Shown: positions 10,805 to 21,023 of the stretch, one piece after another
Numbering within the stretch: position 1 is the stretch's first letter
Layout: each line of letters starts with the position of its first letter
Assembly: GCF_019703515.2 (NCBI RefSeq)
Contig: NC_059385.1
Span: 35,475,001-35,539,000, forward strand
Source of the DNA: Myxocyprinus asiaticus
Taxonomy: Eukaryota; Chordata; Actinopteri; Cypriniformes; Catostomidae
DNA length: 64,000 nt
Direction: 5' to 3'
Made by a program: the position numbers and the translations under genes
The notes under the pieces: generated by a model
Database searches by the model: none
The model's input: the letters and a program-made list of their open reading frames with translations, nothing else
Told to the model about the DNA's origin: nothing

Positions 10805-12118
10805 TAGGGATGTGCGCTACGACTAATCTGACTGTCGTTTAAACAGGAGTTTTGTAACTGACTAGTCGACTAGTCTAAAGAGAAACCAACCTTCAGAAAA
10901 CAGTAAAAAAAAAAATTTGTTTATGCGACCCATTTAAAATACTTAATCTATTCCAGATCCAATGCTAAATTCCACTGAAGGGTCATTTATCTGCGACGTG
11001 CTCGCCTTGAATTATGATCATTGTACTTTAAATATAGACCATGACACACACTCACTGAATCAATATTAGCGAGTATTTAACAGACATATTTATTGAACTC
11101 AATTAAATAAATAGTGCAGGATCAGTGGAACAACCCTAAAAGCCTGTTTTACATGGAAATCATCATGTAAAAGTTACTTAACATATTAAAACAGTCAGGA
11201 CATTGTTGAAAATAATTAACAGGTAGACTAAGTCAAATCAATGAGAGAGAAAAAATGTGCTGAAAAGTCACACGTATTTCACGATGTGCAGTCGTGCATT
11301 AACCATTGATCTAATGTGACAGCTGTTCGGTAAAGAACGTCAACCAATAACAGAGGAAAAAAAAAAGTAGCTGTAGGATAGAAAAAATAGGCCTGTGATG
11401 TAGCCTACAATAAACCCAATGTATTCTAAACACGACGTGCACACAGAATAAAAGATAGTTTAACACGTTAAGCAGTCGGCACCTCGTTGAAAATAGCCTT
11501 CTTAATCAGCAGATTAAAAAAATGGCAGACCTAGCCTAAAACAGTTATTTTCTAGGCTACTTAAAAGCATACATTTTTGGATGAGCAAAATTAACACGTC
11601 GACATGGTCCGGTGAAAGACGGGACTTGACTCGCCTGAGGTGGCGATCTTGCGCTTGAAAAAGCCTGCTCAGCGGAAAAATAACGTAACAAGCATGCACA
11701 GATTTAAAGAAGACACAAATGTGAAAACATCCATAGGGACTTTCAAACATTTGGAAAGCCGATTCCCGCACCACCAAAGTGATTCATAACTACTTTGCTG
11801 AGTTTGCTTGTCTAGTGAGAGGACATTTTCCTGCGAGTGAGAGAGGGAAGACGCACGTGCAGCCTGAGGTGAAATTAAACTCTGTATCTGCTCCAGATAT
11901 CCTCTTTTTAAAATAATATTTGTATTATTAATTCTAATTAAAATATGTAACATTAATATGATAGTAATTTAAGCACAGCTTCTGTAAAAATATAAAGCCA
12001 AACGTAAATGTATAAAAATTATGATCAGTTTAATGGGGGGAAATATTAACCGACTAGTAATTCCAGTGTCAACTTGCAGCATCAGAACCGTTTAGTCGAC
12101 TAGTCTCACACATCCCTA
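10805..12118. mobile_element. hAT transposon remnant with perfect 8-bp target duplication
   Basis: Ends are tagggatgtg (10805-10814) and cacatcccta (12109-12118). The flanking octamer atgtacac is identical at 10797-10804 and 12119-12126. Subterminal gactagtcgactagt words occur near both ends in inverted orientation. Length is 1314 bp, too short for a full hAT transposase. It retains a minus-strand remnant of the transposase C-terminus at 11514-11700, so it is an internally deleted derivative of an autonomous hAT. Confidence 0.92.
11514..11700 (-). pseudogene. hAT transposase C-terminal (dimerisation) remnant
   Basis: On the minus strand the residues VKSRLSPDHVDVLILL (about 11590-11640) match the C-terminal dimerisation segment of hAT transposases, where an arginine-serine-leucine-serine-proline-aspartate stretch is followed by a hydrophobic helix. 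Upstream residues FPLSRLF fit the decayed small-residue/ERVFS block that precedes it. The remaining transposase, including the catalytic acidic residues and the BED finger, is missing or unrecognisable. Only about 60 codons carry the signal, inside a complete hAT shell with a target duplication. It is a fossil and not a gene. Confidence 0.7.
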
Positions 12119-12744
12119 ATGTACACAAATCAAAGTTTTTGATTTTCATAGTTTTGCTAGCTGATAGTAATGAATAACAATCTCAATGTCAAACTGGAGA
12201 TATGTTCATTAGAGCAGTTTTGAAGATCAAAGTCTAAAATGTAATTAATCATGAAACGGTGACACTTGCTCATTTAATGAGCTCTGGTTAATATGCGCTC
12301 TCACTTTTAGAGGTCTAGTAGCATCATCTGTTCTGTCAAATACTGTTAAAACTCTTTATTTGAGATGGCATTTATGACAGCATGTGGAACAGACACAGTT
12401 TCTCCTCATTATAGCTCAGATCACATTATCATGTTAATGATTCTTATACTGAGCATGTGAATGTGTAATTTTAGGACTCCTGGACAAATTATAAATGTGA
12501 GCCATCACCACACACTAAAGAAAGAGACCCTACATAAACGGCATCAGTGTAATAAAAACAGCTGTCAAATGACATCTGTCAAATCTGAAATTCTCAAATA
12601 CAAGAACAATGCATGTTAAATATGTTGTGGCAGCAGCTGTTGCAAAATAGGACCTGTACTGATGTTGTATGATCCGTTTTCTTCCTCGAACAGTTCACCG
12701 AGTTGTACTGTTTGTGAGTTGTGTTCAACCACTATAACTGCAAT
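12119..12744. other. unassigned intronic DNA
   Basis: No coding signal or recognisable repeat. The first eight bases are the right copy of the hAT target duplication. Confidence 0.5.
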
Positions 12745-13971
12745 AAAGGTGCAATATGTAACAATTTTCATGTAATATTCGCCCTTTTTTTGCCAATGTG
12801 TGAACGGCTTGTAACGCAACTTAAAAAATGAGCCCTTCCCGGACTTCCTAGGTTGCCTATTAAAGCCTGTAGACTGATTTTCATGGGAAGGGAGCGGGTC
12901 GCATTTGCCGGGAAAATCCAAAGGATGTGATGTTTATGCGCACTCCCGAGAGCCTTGCCTGCAACAACAAACTGCAACACTAGGTGTCTTAGAGATGGAA
13001 TCCAGCAAACGGCTGGCTCCCAACACAACACCGACTCCTACACAAACTCTGAGTAAGCCAAAAAAAAATAACAAAAATAACAAATAAAAATGTATTTACT
13101 GAATCCCGTCTAGCTAAGCAGGAACGTGATCGTGGTCGAGTGAAAACTAGAGTAAACATCGGCAGGGCATTTGATTCCTTTCATTCGTTCAGTTTGGGGA
13201 TCAAAACTGACCCTGAATTGGCACTCTTCTTATTGGACAGGTAAGCTTACATTAACTGCAAAGCATGTGATATATAGTGCCATAACGATTGATGTGTAAT
13301 TTTGGCTAAACTACAATAACACATGAAATTAATGCTAGACAATGTTCAAGATAATACAAAAAGACCCATTCATTAGTGTAATGTAACTTGGTTATACAGA
13401 AAATATATACATTCTGTTATTATAAAACAATAGTGCATCGATATATCAAAATGACAGTTGTGATGGAATCACATCAATACTGAATTGTCAACATATAATG
13501 TAAAGTCTATATTATAAACCGTTACTGTCATCCACCAAATTTATTTAACAGCTACTGATAAAGCTGGCTAGCTAGCTAACGCCGACATAGGCTATCGTAT
13601 AAATGCAGTCAATGTATCATGCAAAGAAAAGTGATTACTTCAAACTACAGTCTCGCATAGTCAGACCTATATCCACACTTTGTTTTAGCCCTGTTCCAGC
13701 ACTGGAGAATCAAATATAATATACAGTCTCAAAGTTTGTATTAAAACAATCATAACAGTGTAATTTTAATTATGCTACCTCATCTGTCAGCATGATGCTG
13801 GTGAATCACGTTCAGTCTCTTTGTACGTTACATCGTTATATTGGTCGATGCTTGCTTGCTCGCGTCCCTATGGAGTGTGTGCTTGAACAACAGGTAGCTG
13901 ACTGCAGTTCACTTAACGGCCACAGGTGTCATTAATAACAAGGGTTTCTGAATCTTACATGCTGCACCTTT
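12745..13971. mobile_element. DNA-transposon-like element with 17-bp inverted ends
   Basis: aaaggtgcaatatgtaa at 12745-12761 is mirrored by ttacatgctgcaccttt at 13955-13971 (15 of 17 positions agree). The 1.2-kb interior contains an exon-like reading frame ending at a consensus splice donor. Flanking bases do not give a clear target duplication, so superfamily is not settled; Harbinger/ISL2EU-like is possible. Confidence 0.7.
12995..13240 (+). pseudogene. exon-like frame carried by the 12745-13971 element
   Basis: Two coding-looking pieces lie in plus orientation. The first (12995-13087) opens with MESSKRLAPNTTPTP and runs into an A-rich stretch and a stop. The second (about 13093-13240) is basic and reads KTRVNIGRAFDSFHSF, then GIKTDPELALFLLDR, ending exactly at a strong donor (ggacag|gtaagc, 13240/13241). 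I recall similar RVNIG-AF...FLLD exons in several fish repeat families but cannot name the protein. The two pieces are in different frames or separated by a stop, so this copy is broken or relies on splicing. Confidence 0.4.
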
Positions 13972-16334
13972 AACCTTTTAAAAGCGTAGAACAGAAAGGA
14001 GAGACCATATAAACACTACATGACAACTGTTTTCCTCTTCATTCTGCTTGTATAGTTAAATCTCTGTCGGTACTTTAAGGGGCGACAGCTGGGTCCTCAA
14101 TATGGATATTGAAGAATTTAAATCTCAGAGTCACGTTTTGCAATAATCAAATGAGAGAGTTTACTGATTGTTCTTTGTAGGTTCAGTAGACATCCAAGTC
14201 GATGAGAAACAACAGTTAGAAAGACAGGAAGTCGAGGTGAAGTTTTACAAACTTTCCAAAGCAATTATAGTCATTTGCCAATTACATTAAGGGTGTCATT
14301 GTACCACAATTTCTAGCATTCTGGTAGGTCAATTACGTCAAACATTTTAACATATTACAAATGTGGACTGTTTCCATCTTCCTGCAAACAATAATTGTTA
14401 GCCACAACATGAATCGAGTTCCCATCCTTGGTTGAAACAAGCTTATGGTCAGATATCAGAGGTTAGCAATCAGTTATGGCTACTCCTTATTTCTTAACAT
14501 CAAAGGGGTAACAAGGAGAGCAATTAAAATCCTTGGAAGTTGTTTTCGACTATGGCAAAGTCACATTTGAGAGGGCACAATAACCGTAAATAATTCAGAG
14601 ACATGAGTTAATTAGACACGCAATGTGTAGGTGTTATCTTCTTCTCAGGAATAGAGGCCTTCTCCCCAACCTTAATGGAATGCCGGGCCTCACCATCTGT
14701 GGAAAATTAGGACAGAACAAAAGGGCACAAGAGAGCACACCATAGCTGCATCTAGTTGCCTACTATTATAGTAAAGTCAGGAAGTAAATTCATGTTTCAA
14801 TTCATTGATGACATGAGGTAGATCATAATGAGGTAGATTGTTGTCCATTCATGGTTAATTTTAAGAACCATAAAACAAAGATAATAACAAAAAATCATAA
14901 CTACAATCTCTCTCTCTCTTACATTACTTCTTGTGATTAATCAATTCACAATATAATCAAATGGTTAAATAGGGTATATGATTCATTATGTAATAAAAAT
15001 AGAAATAGAAATGGAATAAATGCAATACAACATCAAATGCACATTCTCCAGAAGCCGGGCTAAATGAGTAATCACTGTTACTGCACTCCTGGCATGGGCC
15101 AGACCCTCAGTCTGAGAGAGAACAGAACATTAATTAATATAATAAGAATAAGTGAGGATTATGAAAATAAATATATAACTTTCAAGAGCAAAGAGGGATT
15201 AGAATTTTCCCCCTTCAGTACTCACATTATTTCCTGTTTTGATCAAGATGAAACACAGAGACTCTCATTGTCAGTCTCATAAATTCGGATGAGAATGATA
15301 ACTGAATGATACAACTGTATGTCTCTTGTAGGTTTTTTGTGATCACTTTTGTTTAGCCCTCAGAGGTGAAAAGGAAGAGAAAGCAAGGTATAAAAATAGA
15401 TTATTAAAAATAGATTAGGTCACAAGATGTTTATTTCACTGGAGATGCCAGTGAATCCTCTAAAATCCAAGGGTATGTTTAAGTTACTGCAGGTCACAAA
15501 GTTTAAAACCCTTTTTGAAGTACAGTGGATCAGTTAGTAGGCGGTCCTTGGCTGTTGTTCGGGACACATCAGTGTTAACACTATAAATACAATGTGGTCA
15601 CATGCTACCTCTCAGCATAGTTTGAGTGATCCAATCTCAAAACGTTTTCATGTGCCCTGCTGAAAAGACCTGTATAAGCTAATCACAAGTATATGTTGTG
15701 TTTTGGATGCTGGTTTGATGGTTTTCCCACCAAAACAAATTTTATTTAAAAAAAATAATAAAATAAACACATTTTAATAAATAAACACATTTTATTTATT
15801 TAATGAAAGAAACAGATTTTATGTAAATTTCATTGTCAAAGCATAAACATCATTAATCTGAGGTTAGGGGTATTTAAAAAAAAAAAAATTTAAACCACTT
15901 GTTTTGAAGTATCAGTTTTTGCAATAATTCTACATTATGCTTATTATTAATATTTTTTTATTATTATTTATTCACATTATTTCAGACATCAAAATTCAAT
16001 AACTTAAATTGAATAACGTACATGAATAAAAATGTAAATAAAATAAACAGCAATAAACTGATATGAACAGCAATGAGTGTAACTACAAACAGAAGACTTT
16101 GCAATGGGAAACATTTAAAAAAAAAAAATTTTCAAACATCAGATCAATTACGTGAACAGCAATAATGTGGGGTCAGACTTCGATCTTTTGATCCGTATCT
16201 GCATGTGTATGTGATGCATTTAGGCTGATTGATTTTTATTCGACAAAAATGTTAAATAAATTCTGCATTATAGTGTCACAAATTAGTTTCATGTGCGCAT
16301 GTGTGTTCTGACACAGTCTCACCCTTTCATTTCT
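13972..16334. other. unassigned intronic DNA
   Basis: Over 2 kb with no recognisable gene or bounded element. Short CT runs occur near 14908 and A-rich tracts near 15870 and 16110. The frame at 15064-15282 has no family features. Confidence 0.5.
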
Positions 16335-16561
16335 TATGGCGGGTCAAATTTGACCCAGAATTGTAAGTGTAATTTATTTTTTTTATTTTTTTTTTGGCAA
16401 CGGTTTAGACTCCTCAAATCAAGTCCAGTTTTTGTGTGCGTGTGTTTGTGTGTGTGTTCAGATGGCAAGGTGGAGGAAAAGTCACCAAGCTTTGTACAGC
16501 TCTGATGAAGGAAAGCATTTTTCATTTTAAAAAGAAATGGCAAACGGGTCAAAAAAGACCC
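16335..16561. repeat. possible MITE with palindromic gggtca..gaccc ends
   Basis: gggtcaaatttgaccc (16341-16356) and gggtcaaaaaagaccc (16546-16561) lie about 200 bp apart. Each is nearly self-complementary, and the outer bases (ttcttatggc against its inverse-like aagaaatggcaaac) also suggest inverted ends. A similar word, gggtcatttttgaccc, occurs at 57798-57813. Such ends remind me of piggyBac-type MITEs; the assignment is weak. Confidence 0.35.
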
Positions 16562-16579
16562 GAACAGTAACCAAGGTTT

Positions 16580-16690
16580 AACCAACAAGGTCAACCAGCT
16601 TCAGCAGAAAGGAGATATTGGTCGTCCAGCTTCACCAACTAAGGTTTGTCCACCAGCTAGACCAGCTCTAAACAACATAAACCAGCTTGG
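16580..16690. repeat. degenerate ACCAGC-type short repeat
   Basis: Repeated words of the form aaccagct(t/c) recur with variable spacing (accagcttcag, ccagcttcacc, accagctagaccagctct, accagcttgg). This is a diffuse tandem pattern common in fish intergenic DNA. Confidence 0.5.
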
Positions 16691-17123
16691 AAATACACAA
16701 GACCATGTTGAGATTATCTCCATATGATGAGCTTTCTGAAATGAGTTCCTCCTCTTGTCTAAATTTAGAGTCCCAGTGGTTGTCTTGGTTGAATGCTCTG
16801 AATAGCAATCTTCTTATTCAAACAAACAGTAGGGTCCAAGCACTCAATAAAGAAAACCCCAACTCAAATGTCTTCATGGTGTTATACCTCTATAGCTCAT
16901 GAGTGAATACAATGAAAGTTTGAGGTGAAAATTAGCCTAGTAATAGTAATAATAAAAAGGAATTATTCCCATCTCCAGCATTCAAGTCAGTGATGTTTTG
17001 GATAAAGACATTAAGATGTTTTGGAAGAGTAGTTAATGTGAGGTGGTTTTATATGCAGTCTGCTGATGCTCTTGAATGGGAGCAAACCCCTACAGTCATG
17101 TTCCAACATCTAGTGGAAAGCAG

Positions 17124-17480
17124 AGGTGTATTGTAACAAAGTACAAATACTTTGTGGACTCAAGTACAGTTTTTTAATAATATTTCTACTTTACTCAAGT
17201 ATAAATTTTTGTTGACTTTCTCTTTTACTTCACTACATTTTGAATAGAAAATTAATACTTCTACTGCATTAGATATTTCTCCAAACCCTTTTGTTACTTT
17301 TGCGACTGAATCAAATAATTTTGCAAATACTTTTGAAGAGTGGAAGCTGTTATAGCAGGAAAGGCTCTCTGTTAATACCAGTGGTTTTGAAATTGAATGG
17401 TTAACAAGCATATGTTTGTGGTGTGGTGTGGTGTGGTGTTTGTCTGTCCACAATAATTTGGCCATGTAGAGTGTTTGCAC
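17124..17480. mobile_element. hAT terminus (cagaggtg..caagtac type), truncated
   Basis: Starts cagaggtgtattgtaacaaa and continues with the caagtac/cttttacttcactaca wording of the large family of Tol2-related non-autonomous hAT elements in fish. The bases preceding it (gtggaaag) could be one target duplication, but no second end with its octamer is present, so only one side survives. Confidence 0.6.
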
Positions 17481-18979
17481 ATCTTTGATAAGAGCATGTG
17501 CACAAAATGAACATTGATCATTTCATAATTATAGTCATGAATGAGTTCTTATAGCATTCTCTATAAATCACTCCTCTTTCTCTTCCACATATTTGCAGAG
17601 AGGTATACATTCCTCATCCCTTGTACATACAGTATCACATGACTGGACTTGTACATGTTGAAAGGCAGTTTTTCTGCAGTACAGAGGGTTTAGTGTGTTT
17701 AACCCCAAATTCAGAGTCACTCCTGCTTGTTTTGCCTTCACTTGTTTAAATATCAAATACAGAAGGTTTCTGCATTGCTAACAGTAGCTGCTTTGTGCTG
17801 CATGCAAACATGCCAGACCGCACAATCCGGCTCTCTGATGACAGCATGACTGCAGCATTTATAAGCTGACCATTAGAGTCAAGTGCCAACTTTCCATTTA
17901 CATCCTGTTAGGAGCCAAAATGATCAGCAGCTCACAGGCATTCAGTGGCAGGCACTGAGAGATTACTATTAATTGTGAGAAATAAGTCATACAAGCTTTT
18001 AGTTATAAGAATGTAGCTTTGTTTCAAGTGTTTTTTCAATTTACTGTCTATAAATAAAAGTGCCTCAGCCTAAATTAAGCATTAAAGTCATTATGAAACC
18101 GCATGATCAACCCATCTTCTGTAATGTGACGTATTTCAAACAGGGTATTTAATAAGAAAAATATGTAAGGCAGGACGTGATTTTATCCATTGGGAATTGA
18201 TTGGATGGTGAAAAGTGGTCTGTATATGACATGTTTAAAAAATTGTCATTGATGATGTCAGCTGAAAAGGAAAGACATATTTATTTTAATAAGAAATTAT
18301 GAAGACATTTTTTAGAGTTACATGCACCAATGAATAGTTCCCAAAAGAAACGGTAATGTGCATTAGGAATGGAAATACAGATCAAAATAAAATATCAAAT
18401 ACATTTAATTTATTTTGACTTTAAGCTGTTACCAGCACAGTTCATCTAGGTGTAGAAACCATCGGGTGTAGAAACCATTTGAAGTGAAGGGAGGTGTGCA
18501 CCTTAAGGCATGGATCTTTGAAAACAAATGATTAATCTGGGACGAATGATATGTAGAAATGTTTAAACAGTTCTAATGTCTGCAGTGAACTTGGTCACGT
18601 CTGGAATGCTGGTGTGAACACAGTGGAAATAAACCACAGTACAGAAATCACTCCAACATGACATCAGTTTCAGGCGGAGCAACACGACATCAACAGCGAG
18701 GCTGCAGGCAGCTGATTAAATACCAAAGATACTTTCATAAAAGAGAGAAAGATCAGAATAAAAGTAAATATTACTGTTAGAAATCAAATCACAACAGACA
18801 ATAAGACAGAAATGATTGCAGTTATTGTACTGCTACTGTTCTATATACAGTACTGTATGTCACATACAACTATGAATCAAGTCAATGAGTACGTATACAT
18901 GAACTGTTATAATTGAACTACCGCAGGTTTTTGCATTGTCAAGCTATAGTCTTCATCTCTCTGTCCAAGCATACATGAC
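17481..18979. other. unassigned intronic DNA
   Basis: No coding signal or bounded repeat seen. Confidence 0.5.
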
Positions 18980-19116
18980 ACTAAAAGGTCAACCGGAAAA
19001 CGTCTTCATCACCTCCTCAGCTGACATTCTTCACCTATTCAATTGCACATGAATCGAATAGGTGAAGAATGTCAGATGAGGAGGTGATGAAGACATTTTC
19101 TGCTTGACCTTTTAGT
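18980..19116. repeat. long near-perfect palindrome (stem about 60 bp)
   Basis: The left arm from 18980 (actaaaaggtcaa...ttcacctattc) and the right arm ending 19116 (gaataggtgaagaat...ttgaccttttagt) are inverse complements with only a handful of mismatches over about 60 positions. About a dozen central bases form the loop. Pairing stops abruptly at both outer edges. It would form one long hairpin if transcribed with the chsy3 intron. It could be a tiny foldback element or a small-RNA precursor; nothing decides between them. Confidence 0.9.
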
Positions 19117-20654
19117 AGCTCGTCGAAGAAGTTAGCTACAACGAGACCCACACAACTGCCACAACAACATGGTAAACTTTACAGCCATGTGCATTTCTTA
19201 CATTCTTTACAAGGTGTGAATGGCTTACAGACTGCTAATCTGTACAAAAATGAAAATCTCACTCTAGCATTCACCATGTGTCCCTGCATTACAAACAAGA
19301 TTAATCAGTCTTTGAATGGAGAACAATCATAGTAGCCGTGCTGTAAGATCGATTTAAAAATAATTTCCAATAAAAATGTATTAAAAGATGATTTCCGAAT
19401 AAACATTATTTTTGAGCCCCACACTTTTCAGCCCTTCAAAGCTGTCACAGTGGATGGTAAAGTCTTCGAAGAGACTAGAGAATAGGGATGATCACTGCTG
19501 AATGAAACACACCCATTTTGGTGGTGGTGTTGTTGTTGTTGCTCTTCTTTTTCTCTGCTTTGTGTTGCATTCGACTTCCGGGTTAAATGCACGTCGTGCA
19601 CCTCTGTTTTTTGGAGCATGCCAATAACGCTGAGGCCTATTGAGATCCGATTGACCCGTATACATGCTGGATGGATCCAGTCTACAATCACATTATCTAG
19701 GTCTGTTTGTTCAATTTAGCAAAAACCAGACTGGTATGATGTCATGATTTCAACACATTTACTTGACATTTTAAAAAGACGAATTATTGCTTTAGTCCGA
19801 CTGAAATCAGACTGTAAACGTACTCAATGGGTTTAACGTAAAGATTAATAATTGGGGGGAAAAATAATAATTTTTATGTTTGTTGGAATGGTCAGACATT
19901 TTTTTTTTTATATACTTTAAACAAGGCATGTCAGGGCTAGAAAGTACTCTTGAGGAGTTGTGACTTCAGACTGTTTTAGACTTGTAACTGGTGTGTCGGT
20001 TGATCGGTTGTAACCAGGAGTTCATTTACCAAGCTCCACTATTGGAGTATGGCAATGGGAAAACTTAGAAACAGCAGAAGTCATGAAAGACTTTTAACCT
20101 CTAAATATATAAACAGTCATAACTTAAGAAAAATTATGTCTCTGTTTTGGAGGTACTTGGTTGTACCAGTTGTTGATGGGTTTGTGCGTGGGTGTGTGTG
20201 AATGTTCTCTGCATTGACGCAGGAGATGATAAATCTTGTCTGGCGCTGACGCATTACACACATTCAATTAGCACAGCTGTACTCATCTTTCACAGCACCT
20301 CCCTCTTTCTCTCTCTCTCAAACTACTCTCTTTAACTCATATTTTGAGTTAATATGGTCTCTGTTATAGCCACTAATATTTGACAACATTAGGCTTTGTG
20401 GGGCTGGTCGAAATTTCCATCCATTTAACTTCCAATACTGCCATACAGTATTTCCAGCTCATCTCATACCGTACACAAACTCAAAGCTGACTAAATAAAA
20501 TGCAATATCAAACAGCACATAAACCAGGTTACCATTCGTTAGTGCCATCTTGAGCATTTTAAGATGTAGTACAATGAGCATTGTATGAGTGAGATGCAGA
20601 TAATTGCCATTTCTCTCCCAACAACAACTTCGAATCACACTGGATGTTAAATGA
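19117..20654. other. unassigned intronic DNA
   Basis: AT-rich DNA with short low-complexity runs (T-rich near 19900, CT-rich near 20305). No coding signal. Confidence 0.5.
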
Positions 20655-20960
20655 ATAAACATTCTGTCATTATTTACTCACCCTAATTTTTTTCATTGTG
20701 TTCCAGGGAACACAAATGGGAGAATTTTTTTAAGAATCTTTACGCATCTTTTTTCCATACATCGTCTGTTTATAGTGTCTGTCAAGCTCCAATAAGGACA
20801 ATAAAGTAGTCCATATGACTTGTGCACTACATTCCAAGTCCCTCTGAAGTAATTTTCAATTAATAAACACTTAAAATTTGTGTCTGTTCCTTACACAAAT
20901 CTATAGTACGACTTGGAAGATTTGGCATCTAGTACAAGTTTTATGGACTGTATTTATGAT
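20655..20960. mobile_element. MITE fragment, same family as 9695-10090
   Basis: Contains attctgtcattatttactca, then gaacacaaatgggaga, then agtagtccatatgacttgtg and ttccaagtcc..ctgaag. These are interior words of the same fish hAT-like MITE. Neither terminus is preserved. It ends about 60 bp before the chsy3 splice acceptor, so the branch-point region may be partly repeat-derived. Confidence 0.55.
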
Positions 20961-21003
20961 ACATATTAATGTGGCTGCAGCCTAAAATTCTTAACCCACA
21001 TGT

Positions 21004-21023
21004 TGTCTTTTTTCTCTGTGCAG
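21004..21023 (+). promoter_or_regulatory. chsy3: splice acceptor of the last chsy3 coding exon
   Basis: A pyrimidine-rich tract followed by gtgcag ends at 21023. The exon begins atgcagcag at 21024, in phase 0. In CHSY1/CHSY3 proteins the MQQ(L/M)FYENYE stretch follows an upstream tyrosine-glutamate, so this methionine is internal and not a start codon. Confidence 0.85.

Larger units (their letters stand above)
1..21023 (+). other. chsy3: presumed chsy3 intron (upstream of last coding exon)
   Basis: The coding exon at 21024 begins directly after a splice acceptor, and I see no other chsy3 exon upstream in the window. From the known three-exon layout of vertebrate CHSY1/CHSY3 genes, everything upstream is inferred to be the last intron. 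It is AT-rich and repeat-laden, and no reading frame in it looks like a host exon. The inference would fail if an unrelated gene with very short exons lies in this interval. Confidence 0.65.

Noticed and set aside
21000..21023. Translation start of chsy3 at the ATG at 21000
   Set aside because: The eight codons before 21024 are the pyrimidine tract and acceptor. Homologous proteins continue upstream from MQQ through another exon.
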